A stretch of DNA of 64,000 bases from the NCBI GenBank assembly GCA_036351375.1, contig JAZBOY010000186.1:62001-126000 (forward strand). The letters are read 5' to 3'. This document shows, in pieces, positions 28,372 through 37,474 of the stretch. Numbering within the stretch: position 1 is the stretch's first letter; the number at the start of each line of letters is the position of its first letter. This stretch comes from JANQIO01 sp036351375 (lineage in GTDB: Bacteria; Pseudomonadota; Gammaproteobacteria; Pseudomonadales; Halieaceae). A program made the position numbers and the translations under genes. The notes under the pieces are model-generated. The model had not been told where the DNA came from. It was given only the letters and a program-made list of their open reading frames with translations, and did no database searches.

Positions 28372-29486
28372 ATCCAGTACCTCACGCCGTACAGCAGCCA
28401 GGACAGCAGGCCCGGGCTGGGCGTTTCATCGAGTAACAGCTCACGGCTGTTGGCCGCGTCCTCCGTCATCACACGCTCCATATCCGCCAGGGTGTCACTG
28501 TCGCGCACGACCACGTCCAGCTCAAGATCGTGCAGGCTGCTGCGGTAATTCCAGTTACTGCTGCCGATGATCAGCATTTGATCGAGCAGCACCGCCTTGG
28601 CGTGCAGTACCCCAGGCTGGTACAGGAAGATGCGCGCTCCCGCCCGCAGCAGCTCGTGGTAATAATGGCTGCTGAGACCGGGGAACACCACGACGTCGGA
28701 GCGCTCCGGCAGTAACAGGCGCACGTCGGCACCATTGCGACAGGCGTTCAGCAAGGCGCGGCGCATAATGGCGGTGGGCAGGAAATAAGCGTTGGCCACC
28801 CATACGCGACGTGCATTCACGACCGAGCGCGCCACAAAGCGATTCTTGATCTGGCGCCCCTTGAGGCTGCGATTACTCAGGTAACCGGCCAGGAAACCGC
28901 GCCGCAGCCGGCTGCGGTAGCCGCTCCACAAATCCTCAAAGCCCTCTGCGAGGGTCGCCACGCGCGGCCCTTCCAGCTCCACCGCATAGTCGCGCCAGCC
29001 TGCTCCGCCGGCGGGCACCGACAGGTGTACGGCAGTGATATTGAAACTGCCCACCCAGGCCACGCGGCCGTCAACGATGCACAGCTTGCGGTGGTTGCGA
29101 CGGTTCATATTCCACAGCAGGCGCAGGAACTTCAGTAGCGCAAGACCGCCGCGGCGAGACCAGCGGTAGCTGCTGAAGAACCAGGGTAATGGGTGATAGA
29201 CCCGCACCTTGACGCCGCGGGTGATCAGCGCCGGAATCAGCCGTTCCAGGTCTTCCATCGATCCCACCCCATCGACCATGACCCGCACCTCAACACCGCG
29301 GGCGGCGGCATCACCCAGGGCCTCTACGAAGCGATGGCCGAGAAGATCCAGCTCGAAGATGTAGAACTCGAAATCGACCCGCTCGGAAGCGCCGCGAATC
29401 GCCTCGAGCATACGCGCAAACAGCGCGTCGCCCTCAGCGTAGAGCCGGGTACGCGCCCAGTGGCTGGAGCGGGGTTTCGGGGTCAT
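28368..29486 (-). CDS. clsB: cardiolipin synthase B-like phospholipase D protein
   Basis: Membrane-associated PLD-superfamily enzyme, 372 aa, expected to make cardiolipin or related phospholipids. Two HKD motifs are visible: HRKLCIVDGRVAWVGSFN and HAKAVLLDQMLIIGSSN. It lacks the two N-terminal membrane helices of ClsA, which fits ClsB. Upstream of, and coupled to, the YbhP-like gene. The ATG at 29486 is 76 bases from the divergent ABC exporter start. Confidence 0.88.
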   Translation of the reverse strand: MTPKPRSSHWARTRLYAEGDALFARMLEAIRGASERVDFEFYIFELDLLGHRFVEALGDAAARGVEVRVMVDGVGSMEDLERLIPALITRGVKVRVYHPLPWFFSSYRWSRRGGLALLKFLRLLWNMNRRNHRKLCIVDGRVAWVGSFNITAVHLSVPAGGAGWRDYAVELEGPRVATLAEGFEDLWSGYRSRLRRGFLAGYLSNRSLKGRQIKNRFVARSVVNARRVWVANAYFLPTAIMRRALLNACRNGADVRLLLPERSDVVVFPGLSSHYYHELLRAGARIFLYQPGVLHAKAVLLDQMLIIGSSNWNYRSSLHDLELDVVVRDSDTLADMERVMTEDAANSRELLLDETPSPGLLSWLLYGVRYWM

Positions 29487-29562
29487 GGCGCCATTATAGG
29501 GTGAACGGCGGAAGGCCCGCGTCCGCGCCCCGTTGCTGGAAACCTGCTACGCTTGCCCGGCT

Positions 29563-31341
29563 ATGTCAGATGCTACTCCCGAAGAACAGTCAGGCACCCG
29601 CGCGCGCCTGTCCAGCCTGCTGCAGCTGGTGCGCTTTATGCGCCCCTACACCGGCACCCTGGTCGCAGCGGCGCTCGCGCTGGTTTTCACTGCCGGCGTC
29701 ACCCTGTCCATCGGCCAGGGGCTGCGCATCCTCATCGACCAGGGCCTGGCCAGCGGCTCGGTGCAACAGCTGGGAGACGCGGTGTACGTGATCATGGGAC
29801 TGGCGGTGCTGATGGCGATTGGCACCTTCACCCGCTTCTACCTGGTGTCCTGGCTCGGTGAGAGGGTCAGCGCCGATATCCGTGAGGCGGTATTTGCCAA
29901 CGTGGTGGCCCTGCAGCCCAGCTTCTTCGATGAGAATCGCTCCGGCGAGATCATGTCGCGGCTGACCACGGATACCACCCTGCTGCAGACCATTATCGGC
30001 TCCTCCCTGTCGATGGCCCTGCGCTCGCTGCTCACGACGCTGGGCGCCGTGGTCATGCTGTTGGTGACCAGCGTCAAACTGACCTTGATCGTATTGTCGG
30101 CGGTGCCGCTGGTGCTGTTGCCGGTGCTGCTTTATGGCCGCCGGGTACGCAACCTCTCCAACCAGAGCCAGGACTCCATCGCCCATGTGGGCAGCTATGC
30201 CGGTGAGATCATCCAGCACATCAAGACGGTACAAAGCTATACCCGCGAAGACGATGAGCGCCGGGCCTTCGGCGCCGAATCCCAGCGCGCCTTCCTGATC
30301 GCCCGGCGCCGGATTCGCCAGCGTGCCCTGCTGGTCGCCGCGGTGATCCTCATGGTGTTCGGCGGCCTGTCGGGAATGATCTGGTCCGGTGGCAACGCCG
30401 TGGTCAGCGGTGCGATGACCGGCGGCGAGCTGGGTGCGTTTATGTTCTATGCCTTCATGGTCGGTATGGGCTTTGCCACCATCTCTGAAGTCTGGGGAGA
30501 GATCATGCGCGCCGCCGGAGCCACCGACCGCTTGATTCAGCTACTGGAGGAGACCAGCGACATCGTCGAACCCGCCGCGCCGCAACAACCCAGTGGCGCG
30601 GCGCTGAAACTCGACCAGGTCAGCTTCAGCTACCCGAGCCGCCCACACCAGAAGGCGCTGGACGGGGTTTCACTGGACGTGCCACCAGGCAAGAGCCTCG
30701 CCCTGGTCGGTCCTTCAGGCGCGGGCAAGTCGACGGTGTTCGAGCTGCTACAGCGCTTCTACGATCCCCAGGCTGGCGCCATTTATCTGGGCGGCGTGAA
30801 CCTCAGGGACATGACCACCCGCAGCCTGCGCGAGCACCTGGCGGTGGTACCGCAGGCGCCGGCGATGTTTACCGCGGACGTGTCCTACAACATCGCCTAC
30901 GGCAAGCCCGATGCCAGCCACGACGAGATCGTTGCCGCGGCGAAGGCCGCCCACGCCCACGACTTCATCATGTCGCTGCCGGAACAGTACCAGTCGCATC
31001 TGGGGGAGCAGGGTGTGCGTTTATCCGGGGGACAGAAGCAGCGGATAGCCATTGCCCGTGCGGTGCTGGCAGACCCGGATATCCTGCTGCTGGACGAGGC
31101 CACCAGCGCACTGGACGCCGAGAGTGAGCGTCATGTGCAGGAAGCCCTGGAAGAATTGATGCAAGGCCGCACCACGGTGATTATTGCCCATCGTCTCAGT
31201 ACCATCCTGCAGGCGGACACCATCGCCGTGCTGGACCACGGCAAGCTGGTGGCTACCGGCACCCATTCCAGCCTGCTGGGCTCAAGCCCGCTGTACCAGC
31301 GCCTGGCGCGGCTTCAGTTCCGTGAGGAAGACGTGGCCTGA
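29563..31341 (+). CDS. ABC exporter, fused permease-ATPase (MsbA/LmrA type)
   Basis: Homodimeric exporter half-transporter, 592 aa from the ATG at 29563 (the frame opens at 29533). Six membrane helices lie in about 20-310. The ATPase domain has Walker A GPSGAGKST (383-391), signature LSGGQKQR, Walker B ILLLDEATSALD and the H-loop IIAHRLST. Substrate is unknown: lipid or drug. The neighbouring clsB and ybhP genes hint at lipids, but that is inference. Its end overlaps the convergent hemerythrin gene by 28 bases. Confidence 0.92.
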   Translation: MSDATPEEQSGTRARLSSLLQLVRFMRPYTGTLVAAALALVFTAGVTLSIGQGLRILIDQGLASGSVQQLGDAVYVIMGLAVLMAIGTFTRFYLVSWLGERVSADIREAVFANVVALQPSFFDENRSGEIMSRLTTDTTLLQTIIGSSLSMALRSLLTTLGAVVMLLVTSVKLTLIVLSAVPLVLLPVLLYGRRVRNLSNQSQDSIAHVGSYAGEIIQHIKTVQSYTREDDERRAFGAESQRAFLIARRRIRQRALLVAAVILMVFGGLSGMIWSGGNAVVSGAMTGGELGAFMFYAFMVGMGFATISEVWGEIMRAAGATDRLIQLLEETSDIVEPAAPQQPSGAALKLDQVSFSYPSRPHQKALDGVSLDVPPGKSLALVGPSGAGKSTVFELLQRFYDPQAGAIYLGGVNLRDMTTRSLREHLAVVPQAPAMFTADVSYNIAYGKPDASHDEIVAAAKAAHAHDFIMSLPEQYQSHLGEQGVRLSGGQKQRIAIARAVLADPDILLLDEATSALDAESERHVQEALEELMQGRTTVIIAHRLSTILQADTIAVLDHGKLVATGTHSSLLGSSPLYQRLARLQFREEDVA

Positions 31342-32315
31342 TCGGCCGGCGGGTCGAACACCAGCCCCAGTCGCTGGCGCACACCGCGCCGCAGTTCGCC
31401 GAGATCCTCCGAGGTATCGCGGGCAATGCCGCCCAGGTCCTTGAGGAACCCGATATAGTGGCTGCCGCCCACAAGGGTGCAGCGCAGGCCCAGGGTGAGC
31501 AGCCCGCGGCCACCCAGTGCCTCGCGAACCAGGTCCATGGCCTCACCGCCAGCGGCGTTGAAGTGCTGCGCGGCAGCGGCGCGGCTGCTTTCCCCGGCGA
31601 TGGCGAGCACCTCCAGTCCTTCGAGCATGGCCTCCAGGCCAATCCACTCCACCAGCGCGGCATCCTCGGCGCCGCGTCGCAGCGCCCGGCGCGCCTTGCG
31701 GGCAAGATTGCGGTATTCGCGCTCCACTACCGGACCAAATACAGGGTCCGGTACCGGGGTCATCAGGTCGTCGCGCTCCAGCTCTGCCCAGTCAGCGGGG
31801 GTGAGCACCCGCTCGATCTCCGGGAACACCAGCGCTTCCTCGATCTCCATGTGCTTGTACATGGTGTCGATATAGTCGCGTACGACCACGCGCAGCCGGT
31901 CGACACCCTCACCCGTCTCTTCCCAGTGGGCAACGGCCTTCAGCGCCTTGGGGCCCAGCCTGGAGAGGTGGTCGTGATCGCGCTGCAGGGTATCGACGTT
32001 GTCGGCCAGGGCGTAATCGAGCTCGCCGGCGCGGGCGTAGACCAAGTCCTCCCGGGGATGGTGAAAGGCGTCGGGAAAGTGGGTCATGTAGTGCAGGGAT
32101 TCATAGAGCACCTGCGGGTCGACCTCGTCATCCTGCTCCAGGGAATCCACCTGCGCCTCGAGCAGCTTCAGCAGGGTGCCCATGTAGCGGTGTTCGGCGT
32201 ACAGGGTGGCGAGAATAGGATGACCACTGAGCTGCTTGCCTTGCAGGCGGCTGGCCACGGCCTGCCAGTTCTTCTTGCTGTAGCCGGATTGAGGTTCGGT
32301 TGCGGGCATAGACAC
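31314..32315 (-). CDS. hemerythrin HHE-domain protein
   Basis: 333-aa cytoplasmic protein. The hemerythrin-like four-helix region (about 30-175) has likely di-iron ligands in LYAEHRYMG, FHHPREDLV, QRDHDHL and KHMEIEEALVFPE. These proteins bind O2, NO or iron. An unassigned, Arg/Glu-rich helical C-terminal half (about 185-333) follows. The ATG has GGAGG eight bases upstream. Role unknown; iron or nitric-oxide stress sensing or storage is a reasonable guess. Confidence 0.85.
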   Translation of the reverse strand: MSMPATEPQSGYSKKNWQAVASRLQGKQLSGHPILATLYAEHRYMGTLLKLLEAQVDSLEQDDEVDPQVLYESLHYMTHFPDAFHHPREDLVYARAGELDYALADNVDTLQRDHDHLSRLGPKALKAVAHWEETGEGVDRLRVVVRDYIDTMYKHMEIEEALVFPEIERVLTPADWAELERDDLMTPVPDPVFGPVVEREYRNLARKARRALRRGAEDAALVEWIGLEAMLEGLEVLAIAGESSRAAAAQHFNAAGGEAMDLVREALGGRGLLTLGLRCTLVGGSHYIGFLKDLGGIARDTSEDLGELRRGVRQRLGLVFDPPADQATSSSRN

Positions 32316-32475
32316 CTCCAGTGTGCCTTTATTGTATAGTGGCGGCGGTAAACACCGTATTGACGCAGGACACGATAAACGCAGCCCCGCCGCAAGGCCA
32401 GGGAGCGCAAATAAACGTAGCTACCTAGCGTAGATAGTCATAACGATTACAAAGAGAAGTTGTAAGGACCACACC

Positions 32476-34926
32476 ATGCAGTCTCCCAAAACCGCCTATT
32501 GGCTGGCAGCACCGCTGCTGGCAGGCCTCGTCGCCTGCTCGGATTCAGACGATACTTTCGACCTCAACCCGGAACCGGAGCCGACCTTCAGCGCCGAGCT
32601 GCGGCGCACCGAGTTCGGCATTCCCCATGTAAAGGCCGACGACTATGCCAGCCTCGGCTACGGCATCGGCTACGCCTACGCCCAGGACAATTTCTGCGTG
32701 GGCATGCGCGAGGTGATCTTCTCCATTGGCCGCTCGGCAGAGCTGCTTGGCGAGGAAGAGGGCTCCGTCAACGACGACCTGCTGTTTACCTATCTCACCG
32801 GTGACCGTGAGACCTTCGAGCGCGAGTTCATCGATCCGCTGCCACAGCGCGTCAAGGACCTCAACGACGGCTACGTGGCAGGCTTCAATCGCTACCTGGA
32901 AGAAACCGGGGTTGAGAACCTGCCGGAGGGAGAACTCGGCTGCCGCGGCGCCGACTGGGTGTTCCCCATCAACTCCACCGACATCTTCCTGCTGCAGCGT
33001 CGCCAGGCCCTGCGCGGCAGCTCGGGCAACGGTACGTTTTCCAACGCCATCCTGGCCACCAACGGCCCCGATGGCGGCGGCACCATCGTGTTGACCAGCG
33101 AGGGTGAGGCGCAGATGCGCGAAGCCTTCCGCAAGGTAGGCGAGTCGCTGCGCGACCCGGACCAGGGCAGCAATGCCCTGGCCGCCGGCCGCGACATCAC
33201 CCAGACCGGTACCGGCCTGCTGCTGGGCAACCCGCACCAGCCGTGGTTTGGCGAGGGTGCCTGGTACGAGGCACACCTGACCATTCCCGGTGAAGTGGAC
33301 GTGGCCGGCGCGGTGTTGCACGGCTTCCCCTATGTGGGCATCGGCTTCAACAAGGACGTGGCCTGGACCCACACGGTATCGATCGCCAACCGCTACAGCC
33401 TGTATGAGCTTGAACTGAACCCGGACAACCCCCTGCAATACTTCTACGACGGCGAGCTGCGTGACATCGTGCCGGTAGAGGTAACTGTGCAGTCAAGGCA
33501 AGCCGATGGCAGCCTGGTCGACGTGACGAAGACGTTCTACGAGAGCCAGTTTGGCCCGATCGTCAATTTCGCCAGCGTCAGCCCGCTGCTGGATGGCTGG
33601 CCGCTGATTACCGGCACCATCCTGGCGTTCAAGGATGCCAACCTGGAAACCGGCCTGCGCGGCAGCGACCAGTGGCTGGCTAAGGCCCGTGCTACCAACC
33701 TGGATGAATACATCGACGCCATCGGCGCCCTGGGCAATCCTGTATTCCACGAGATTGTCGCGGATCGCAACGGAGAGGCTTTCTATGGCGACATCTCGGC
33801 GGTGCCCTTTATCGACCAGGCCAAGATCGACAGCTGCCTGACCGCACCGATCGGCCAGCTGCTGGCCGACGGCACCACCAACGTGTTGCTGACCCTGGAC
33901 GGCTCCACCTCCGACTGCGAGTGGGGCGTGGACCCGGAAGCCCCGGAGGGCTCGGGCCTGTTCGGCCCCAGCGCGCTGCCACAGTTGCGCACCTTCGACT
34001 ACGTGGGCAACAGTAACAACAGCTACTGGCTGAGCGATGCCAACAACCCGCTGACCGGCTTCCCCACCACCATGGGCCCAGTAGGTCACGAAGGGCTGCA
34101 GCAGTTCCTGCGCACCCGCATCGGCCACATCATGGTGGAAGAGCGGCGCCAGGCCACTGACGGCTTCGACGACAGCCCGCTGTTCAACAACGAGAACCTC
34201 AAGGCGTACATGTACAACAACCGGGTGTATGGCGCCGAGATCACCCTCGCTGATGTGCTGACTATCTGCGGCACGACCATGGCGCCCATCCAGGATGCCT
34301 GTGACGTGCTGGCAGCCTGGGACCAGAAGGTGGATCTGGACAGCCGCGGCGCCCAGGTGTGGAAAGAGTTCTGGGCCGTGATTCGCCGCGAACTGGGCAA
34401 TAGCTTCCAGAACGTGGTGGAAAGCGACCGCTTCTGGCGCTTGGACTTCGACCCCGCTGACCCGCTCAACACCCCCGCCGGCATCGACACCGATGACGCC
34501 GCCAATCGCGACCTGGTCATCAACGCCCTGCTGGAAGCACGGGGCCAGCTGGCCACCAATAACGTTGCCCTCGACGCGCCCTGGGGTGAAGTGCAGTTCC
34601 TGGAACGCGGCAATGAGAACGTGCCCATCCACGGCGGCCAGGGAACCCTGGGCATCTACGGCGCGATCAGCTCACGCCTGAGCGATGGCGGCTATGTGAA
34701 TCCCACCAGCGGCAACAGCTACATCCAGATTGTCACCTGGGATGAGAGCGACTGCCCGATTGCCGACGTGATCCTGGTACCCAGCCAGTCTACCGACCCG
34801 GCGTCACCTCACTTCGCCGACCAGACGAAGCTCTATTCCAACAAGGAGTGGGTACGCTTCCCGTTCTGCGAGGAAGACATCGAGGCCAACCAGATTGGTG
34901 AGACTCTGGTGTTGGAAGGTTTCTAG
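32476..34926 (+). CDS. lipid-anchored penicillin/AHL acylase (PvdQ-like Ntn hydrolase)
   Basis: 816-aa N-terminal-nucleophile amidase. A lipobox LVAC with Cys21 predicts membrane anchoring. After an alpha chain the autocleavage site is at Gly231/Ser232 in GSNALAAGRDIT, and the beta chain then runs LLLGNPHQPW, AHLTIPGEVDVAGA, IGFNKDVAWTHTV. From memory this parallels Pseudomonas PvdQ closely to the C-terminus (NSYIQIVTW, STDPASPHFADQTKLYS). PvdQ removes fatty-acyl chains from acyl-homoserine lactones and from a pyoverdine precursor. No luxI/R or siderophore genes are nearby, so the substrate is open. A strong terminator follows. Confidence 0.9.
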   Translation: MQSPKTAYWLAAPLLAGLVACSDSDDTFDLNPEPEPTFSAELRRTEFGIPHVKADDYASLGYGIGYAYAQDNFCVGMREVIFSIGRSAELLGEEEGSVNDDLLFTYLTGDRETFEREFIDPLPQRVKDLNDGYVAGFNRYLEETGVENLPEGELGCRGADWVFPINSTDIFLLQRRQALRGSSGNGTFSNAILATNGPDGGGTIVLTSEGEAQMREAFRKVGESLRDPDQGSNALAAGRDITQTGTGLLLGNPHQPWFGEGAWYEAHLTIPGEVDVAGAVLHGFPYVGIGFNKDVAWTHTVSIANRYSLYELELNPDNPLQYFYDGELRDIVPVEVTVQSRQADGSLVDVTKTFYESQFGPIVNFASVSPLLDGWPLITGTILAFKDANLETGLRGSDQWLAKARATNLDEYIDAIGALGNPVFHEIVADRNGEAFYGDISAVPFIDQAKIDSCLTAPIGQLLADGTTNVLLTLDGSTSDCEWGVDPEAPEGSGLFGPSALPQLRTFDYVGNSNNSYWLSDANNPLTGFPTTMGPVGHEGLQQFLRTRIGHIMVEERRQATDGFDDSPLFNNENLKAYMYNNRVYGAEITLADVLTICGTTMAPIQDACDVLAAWDQKVDLDSRGAQVWKEFWAVIRRELGNSFQNVVESDRFWRLDFDPADPLNTPAGIDTDDAANRDLVINALLEARGQLATNNVALDAPWGEVQFLERGNENVPIHGGQGTLGIYGAISSRLSDGGYVNPTSGNSYIQIVTWDESDCPIADVILVPSQSTDPASPHFADQTKLYSNKEWVRFPFCEEDIEANQIGETLVLEGF

Positions 34927-34952
34927 CGACAGCCTGGTGAATGCAGTGACGA

Positions 34953-34978
34953 GGGGAGCCACCGGCTCCCCTTTTTTT
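34953..34978 (+). terminator. rho-independent terminator of the acylase gene
   Basis: An 8-bp stem GGGGAGCC/GGCTCCCC (34953-34960 and 34964-34971) with loop ACC is followed by seven T. It lies 27 bases past the acylase stop. The convergent GNAT gene ends at 34984. Confidence 0.93.
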
Positions 34979-34983
34979 CGCCC

Positions 34984-35463
34984 CTAGAAAAACTCCGGGA
35001 CTGCCTTCATGAGTTCTTCCCGGTCCTCCAGCGCCAGCACCATGCACGGTGCCTGGTCCTGGGGCTGGGGAGCCTGCACGCAGGCGAAGCCAAACCGGGC
35101 GTAGTAGGCCGTATCCACTCCGGAAAACAGGTAGATTCCCCGCGCAGATTCAGCGCGGGCGAGGTCTATCACGTGCTGTATCAGGGTTCCCGCGAAGCCC
35201 TGCCGGCGGTGCTCCAGCGCAGTCGCAACGGAGCCAATACCCCAGCAGCCGCGCGGCAGACCCAAGCCCGACCGATAGACTATCAGCACCGCCACGGGCC
35301 CGCTCTCTCCCTGCAATACATACCACGTGCCCCGGTCGTAGCGCTCCACCGGCTGCAGTGCCTCGAGAAACTGTTGCTCGGTCCTGCCTTCATGCCAGGC
35401 ATCGAAGCCCATCATGAAGTAAGAGTCGCGCTCTGATTGGCTTCCCTCGCGAATGTGCACCAA
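34984..35463 (-). CDS. GNAT-family N-acetyltransferase
   Basis: 159-aa acyl-CoA transferase. Acetyl-CoA binding motif A reads VATALEHRRQGFAGTLIQHVIDLA, and the fold ends with YYARFGFACV as in many GNAT proteins. Substrate unknown. Single gene, convergent with the acylase. Confidence 0.85.
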   Translation of the reverse strand: MVHIREGSQSERDSYFMMGFDAWHEGRTEQQFLEALQPVERYDRGTWYVLQGESGPVAVLIVYRSGLGLPRGCWGIGSVATALEHRRQGFAGTLIQHVIDLARAESARGIYLFSGVDTAYYARFGFACVQAPQPQDQAPCMVLALEDREELMKAVPEFF

Positions 35464-35565
35464 CTAACCTTCCTGTGACCCGTTTCGCAGTATAGGTAAC
35501 ATTCTTTGGACTCCCTATATAGCCGTTGCTAGTGTCGACGCATTCCCCTTACCGGCGAGAGAGTG

Positions 35566-37449
35566 ATGAAGCCTCACAAGCACGGGTACGTTCTGATGTT
35601 GGCCATTGGCCTGCTACCGGCTTGCAAGATCGTGTTGCAGCTACCCGACGGAGGCGAGATTCAATCTGCCACCGACGCCAACAACTGCACCACTGACGAA
35701 TGCACCATAGACTGGGATGGCAGTGAAGCGTTTATAGACACTTTCACGCCGGTACCGCCGGAAGATTCACGATTTGTGGAATGGCGAGAAGAGCCTGGCT
35801 ACCTTTGCGGAGGGTCGACAGAGCCCTGTTCCGTATTCCTGCCAGCACACCCGGTCTTCGCCTCTGATGTCAGTGTGTACCTGGAGCCGATCTTCCAGGT
35901 ACTCAACGGCGACCGCTCGCCCGAGCCGGCTGAGCCTGGCCCGTCGGACGCTTCTTTCGCGAAAGCCTGGACGCCGTCACCTGCGAGCCAGTGCTCGGTG
36001 TCCGAGAACGTCTCGCCCACCCTGGCGCCGGTCAGCGCGGCAATGGGCACGATTGACTTCGAGCGTCGCATCTACGAACCCTCCATCGTCTTTACCGACG
36101 AGACCTTCACCATGCTGTTGCGACGTGAGTGGCCCGAATCCACCATGACGCTGGAGGAAGCAGTCAACGACCGCGCCACCTTCTACGCTGCAGACGGCGC
36201 CGACTCGGTGATTCTCTACGACGATGGCACCCATGGCGACGTCACCGCCGGTGACAGCGTCTATACCCGTTCCTGCCTGGCGGTGGACCTCGGAGTAGTA
36301 GGCCAGCCCAACGCCTTCGAGGTGACCTACGACCTGTTCTACGGCAACCCCGCCCTGCGTGGCACCGAGACGGTAACCCAGGTCTCAAACGCCGTGCGCA
36401 TGAACGACGCCGGCATTTTCGTCACCCTTGGGGACCACTATGCCAACGCAATGGGTCGGGGAAGACACTGGGAAATCTTCGACCCGGGCAGCTGCGTGTC
36501 CTGCCAGCAAGCCTGGCACCACTTCGGTGATATCTTCGATTTCTTCGTCCTGTCGCCTCGCGAAGCCTTTGCCGGCCAGGGCTTCACTCGCGTGCACGAT
36601 TTCATTACCGGCACCGGCCACGAGCCGCCCTTTCCAAACAATGCGTACTGGGAATTCGGGATGGGCGATGGCAAGCCCCACCCCGAGTACATCGGCATGG
36701 TTTACTCTGGCTGGCCCTTCGGCGGCAGCGGGATTTCCCACGAGCTGGCCCATGGCCTGCTGGGTATCAACACTCGAGACTTCCCTGCCAGCGGCGAGGG
36801 ACAGTGGAATGCCGGCGACGGCTTCCACATCGACGGCACCTCTACCCTGCGCGGCAACCTGCAGGGGCCAATCTGGGACCCGGAGCGCGGACCGCCTTAC
36901 AAGGTATTGCTTGATGACGGCAGCAGCGAGAACGAATGGGAGTTGCCCCAGGCGGCCTTCGTCGCCAATGGCAACGGCGGCGTCGACCTGGCCCCGGCAC
37001 CCGACAACATCCTGCAGTGGGCGGACATTTTTCTCTACATGATGGGCCTGATGGACGCCAGCGAGGCCACCGAGCGCTACTACAAGGTGGTAAACCCGGT
37101 GCTGCAAGACTGCCGCACCACCGAGCTGCACTACATCTGCTCCAGCACCACGGTGGTCGCCGACGAGCTGGTTGAATTTGGCGTCAGCGATCTGATTGAA
37201 CGTTACGGCCCCTGGGGCAGCAACAATCCCGACTTTGACCCGACACGCCTGAACATTGGCATGCTGCTGGCCTCGGATCGCCTTCACACCGAAGCCGAGA
37301 TCACCCTGTTCAGCCGGGCCAACCGGGAGCTGATCAGCACCGACGAGGATGCTGCCGCTGCGGCTGATGCGCTGTGGTACTGGTCAACCGGCGGCCGCTC
37401 ACGGTTTGTGATCGATTTCAGGAACTACCTGCTGCCCGCCGCCCAGTAG
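35566..37449 (+). CDS. lipoprotein with InlB-B-repeat-like module and HExxH metallopeptidase-like domain
   Basis: About 627 aa; the ATG at 35566 (or GTG one codon before) follows GCGAGAGAG. The signal peptide ends LLPAC, giving a lipidated Cys at about 21. Residues about 22-110 form a Cys-containing module (C-T-T-D-E-C, FVEW, C-x6-C) of the divergent InlB B-repeat kind, shared with the lipoprotein at 38399. Residues about 150-280 contain the motif DDGTHGDVTAGDSVYTR, common in bacterial surface-protein beta domains. HELAHG at about 392-397 is a zinc-peptidase motif in a domain I do not recognise. Conserved-looking aromatic and Gly-rich segments surround it. Probably a surface peptidase; substrate unknown. 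Confidence 0.7.
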   Translation: MKPHKHGYVLMLAIGLLPACKIVLQLPDGGEIQSATDANNCTTDECTIDWDGSEAFIDTFTPVPPEDSRFVEWREEPGYLCGGSTEPCSVFLPAHPVFASDVSVYLEPIFQVLNGDRSPEPAEPGPSDASFAKAWTPSPASQCSVSENVSPTLAPVSAAMGTIDFERRIYEPSIVFTDETFTMLLRREWPESTMTLEEAVNDRATFYAADGADSVILYDDGTHGDVTAGDSVYTRSCLAVDLGVVGQPNAFEVTYDLFYGNPALRGTETVTQVSNAVRMNDAGIFVTLGDHYANAMGRGRHWEIFDPGSCVSCQQAWHHFGDIFDFFVLSPREAFAGQGFTRVHDFITGTGHEPPFPNNAYWEFGMGDGKPHPEYIGMVYSGWPFGGSGISHELAHGLLGINTRDFPASGEGQWNAGDGFHIDGTSTLRGNLQGPIWDPERGPPYKVLLDDGSSENEWELPQAAFVANGNGGVDLAPAPDNILQWADIFLYMMGLMDASEATERYYKVVNPVLQDCRTTELHYICSSTTVVADELVEFGVSDLIERYGPWGSNNPDFDPTRLNIGMLLASDRLHTEAEITLFSRANRELISTDEDAAAAADALWYWSTGGRSRFVIDFRNYLLPAAQ

Positions 37450-37474
37450 CGGGCGGCTGCAGTGCGGGCAACGC

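Noticed and set aside
32405..32430. Possible lux-box-like dyad (GTAGCTACCTAGCGTAG) upstream of the acylase
   Set aside because: Only the outer CTAC/GTAG ends pair; the core is not symmetric and it does not fit the usual 20-base lux box.
36739..36771. Metzincin zinc-binding signature in the 35566 lipoprotein
   Set aside because: HExxH is present, but the Gly and third ligand of HExxHxxGxxH/D are not at the right spacing, so only a general zinc-motif call is made.
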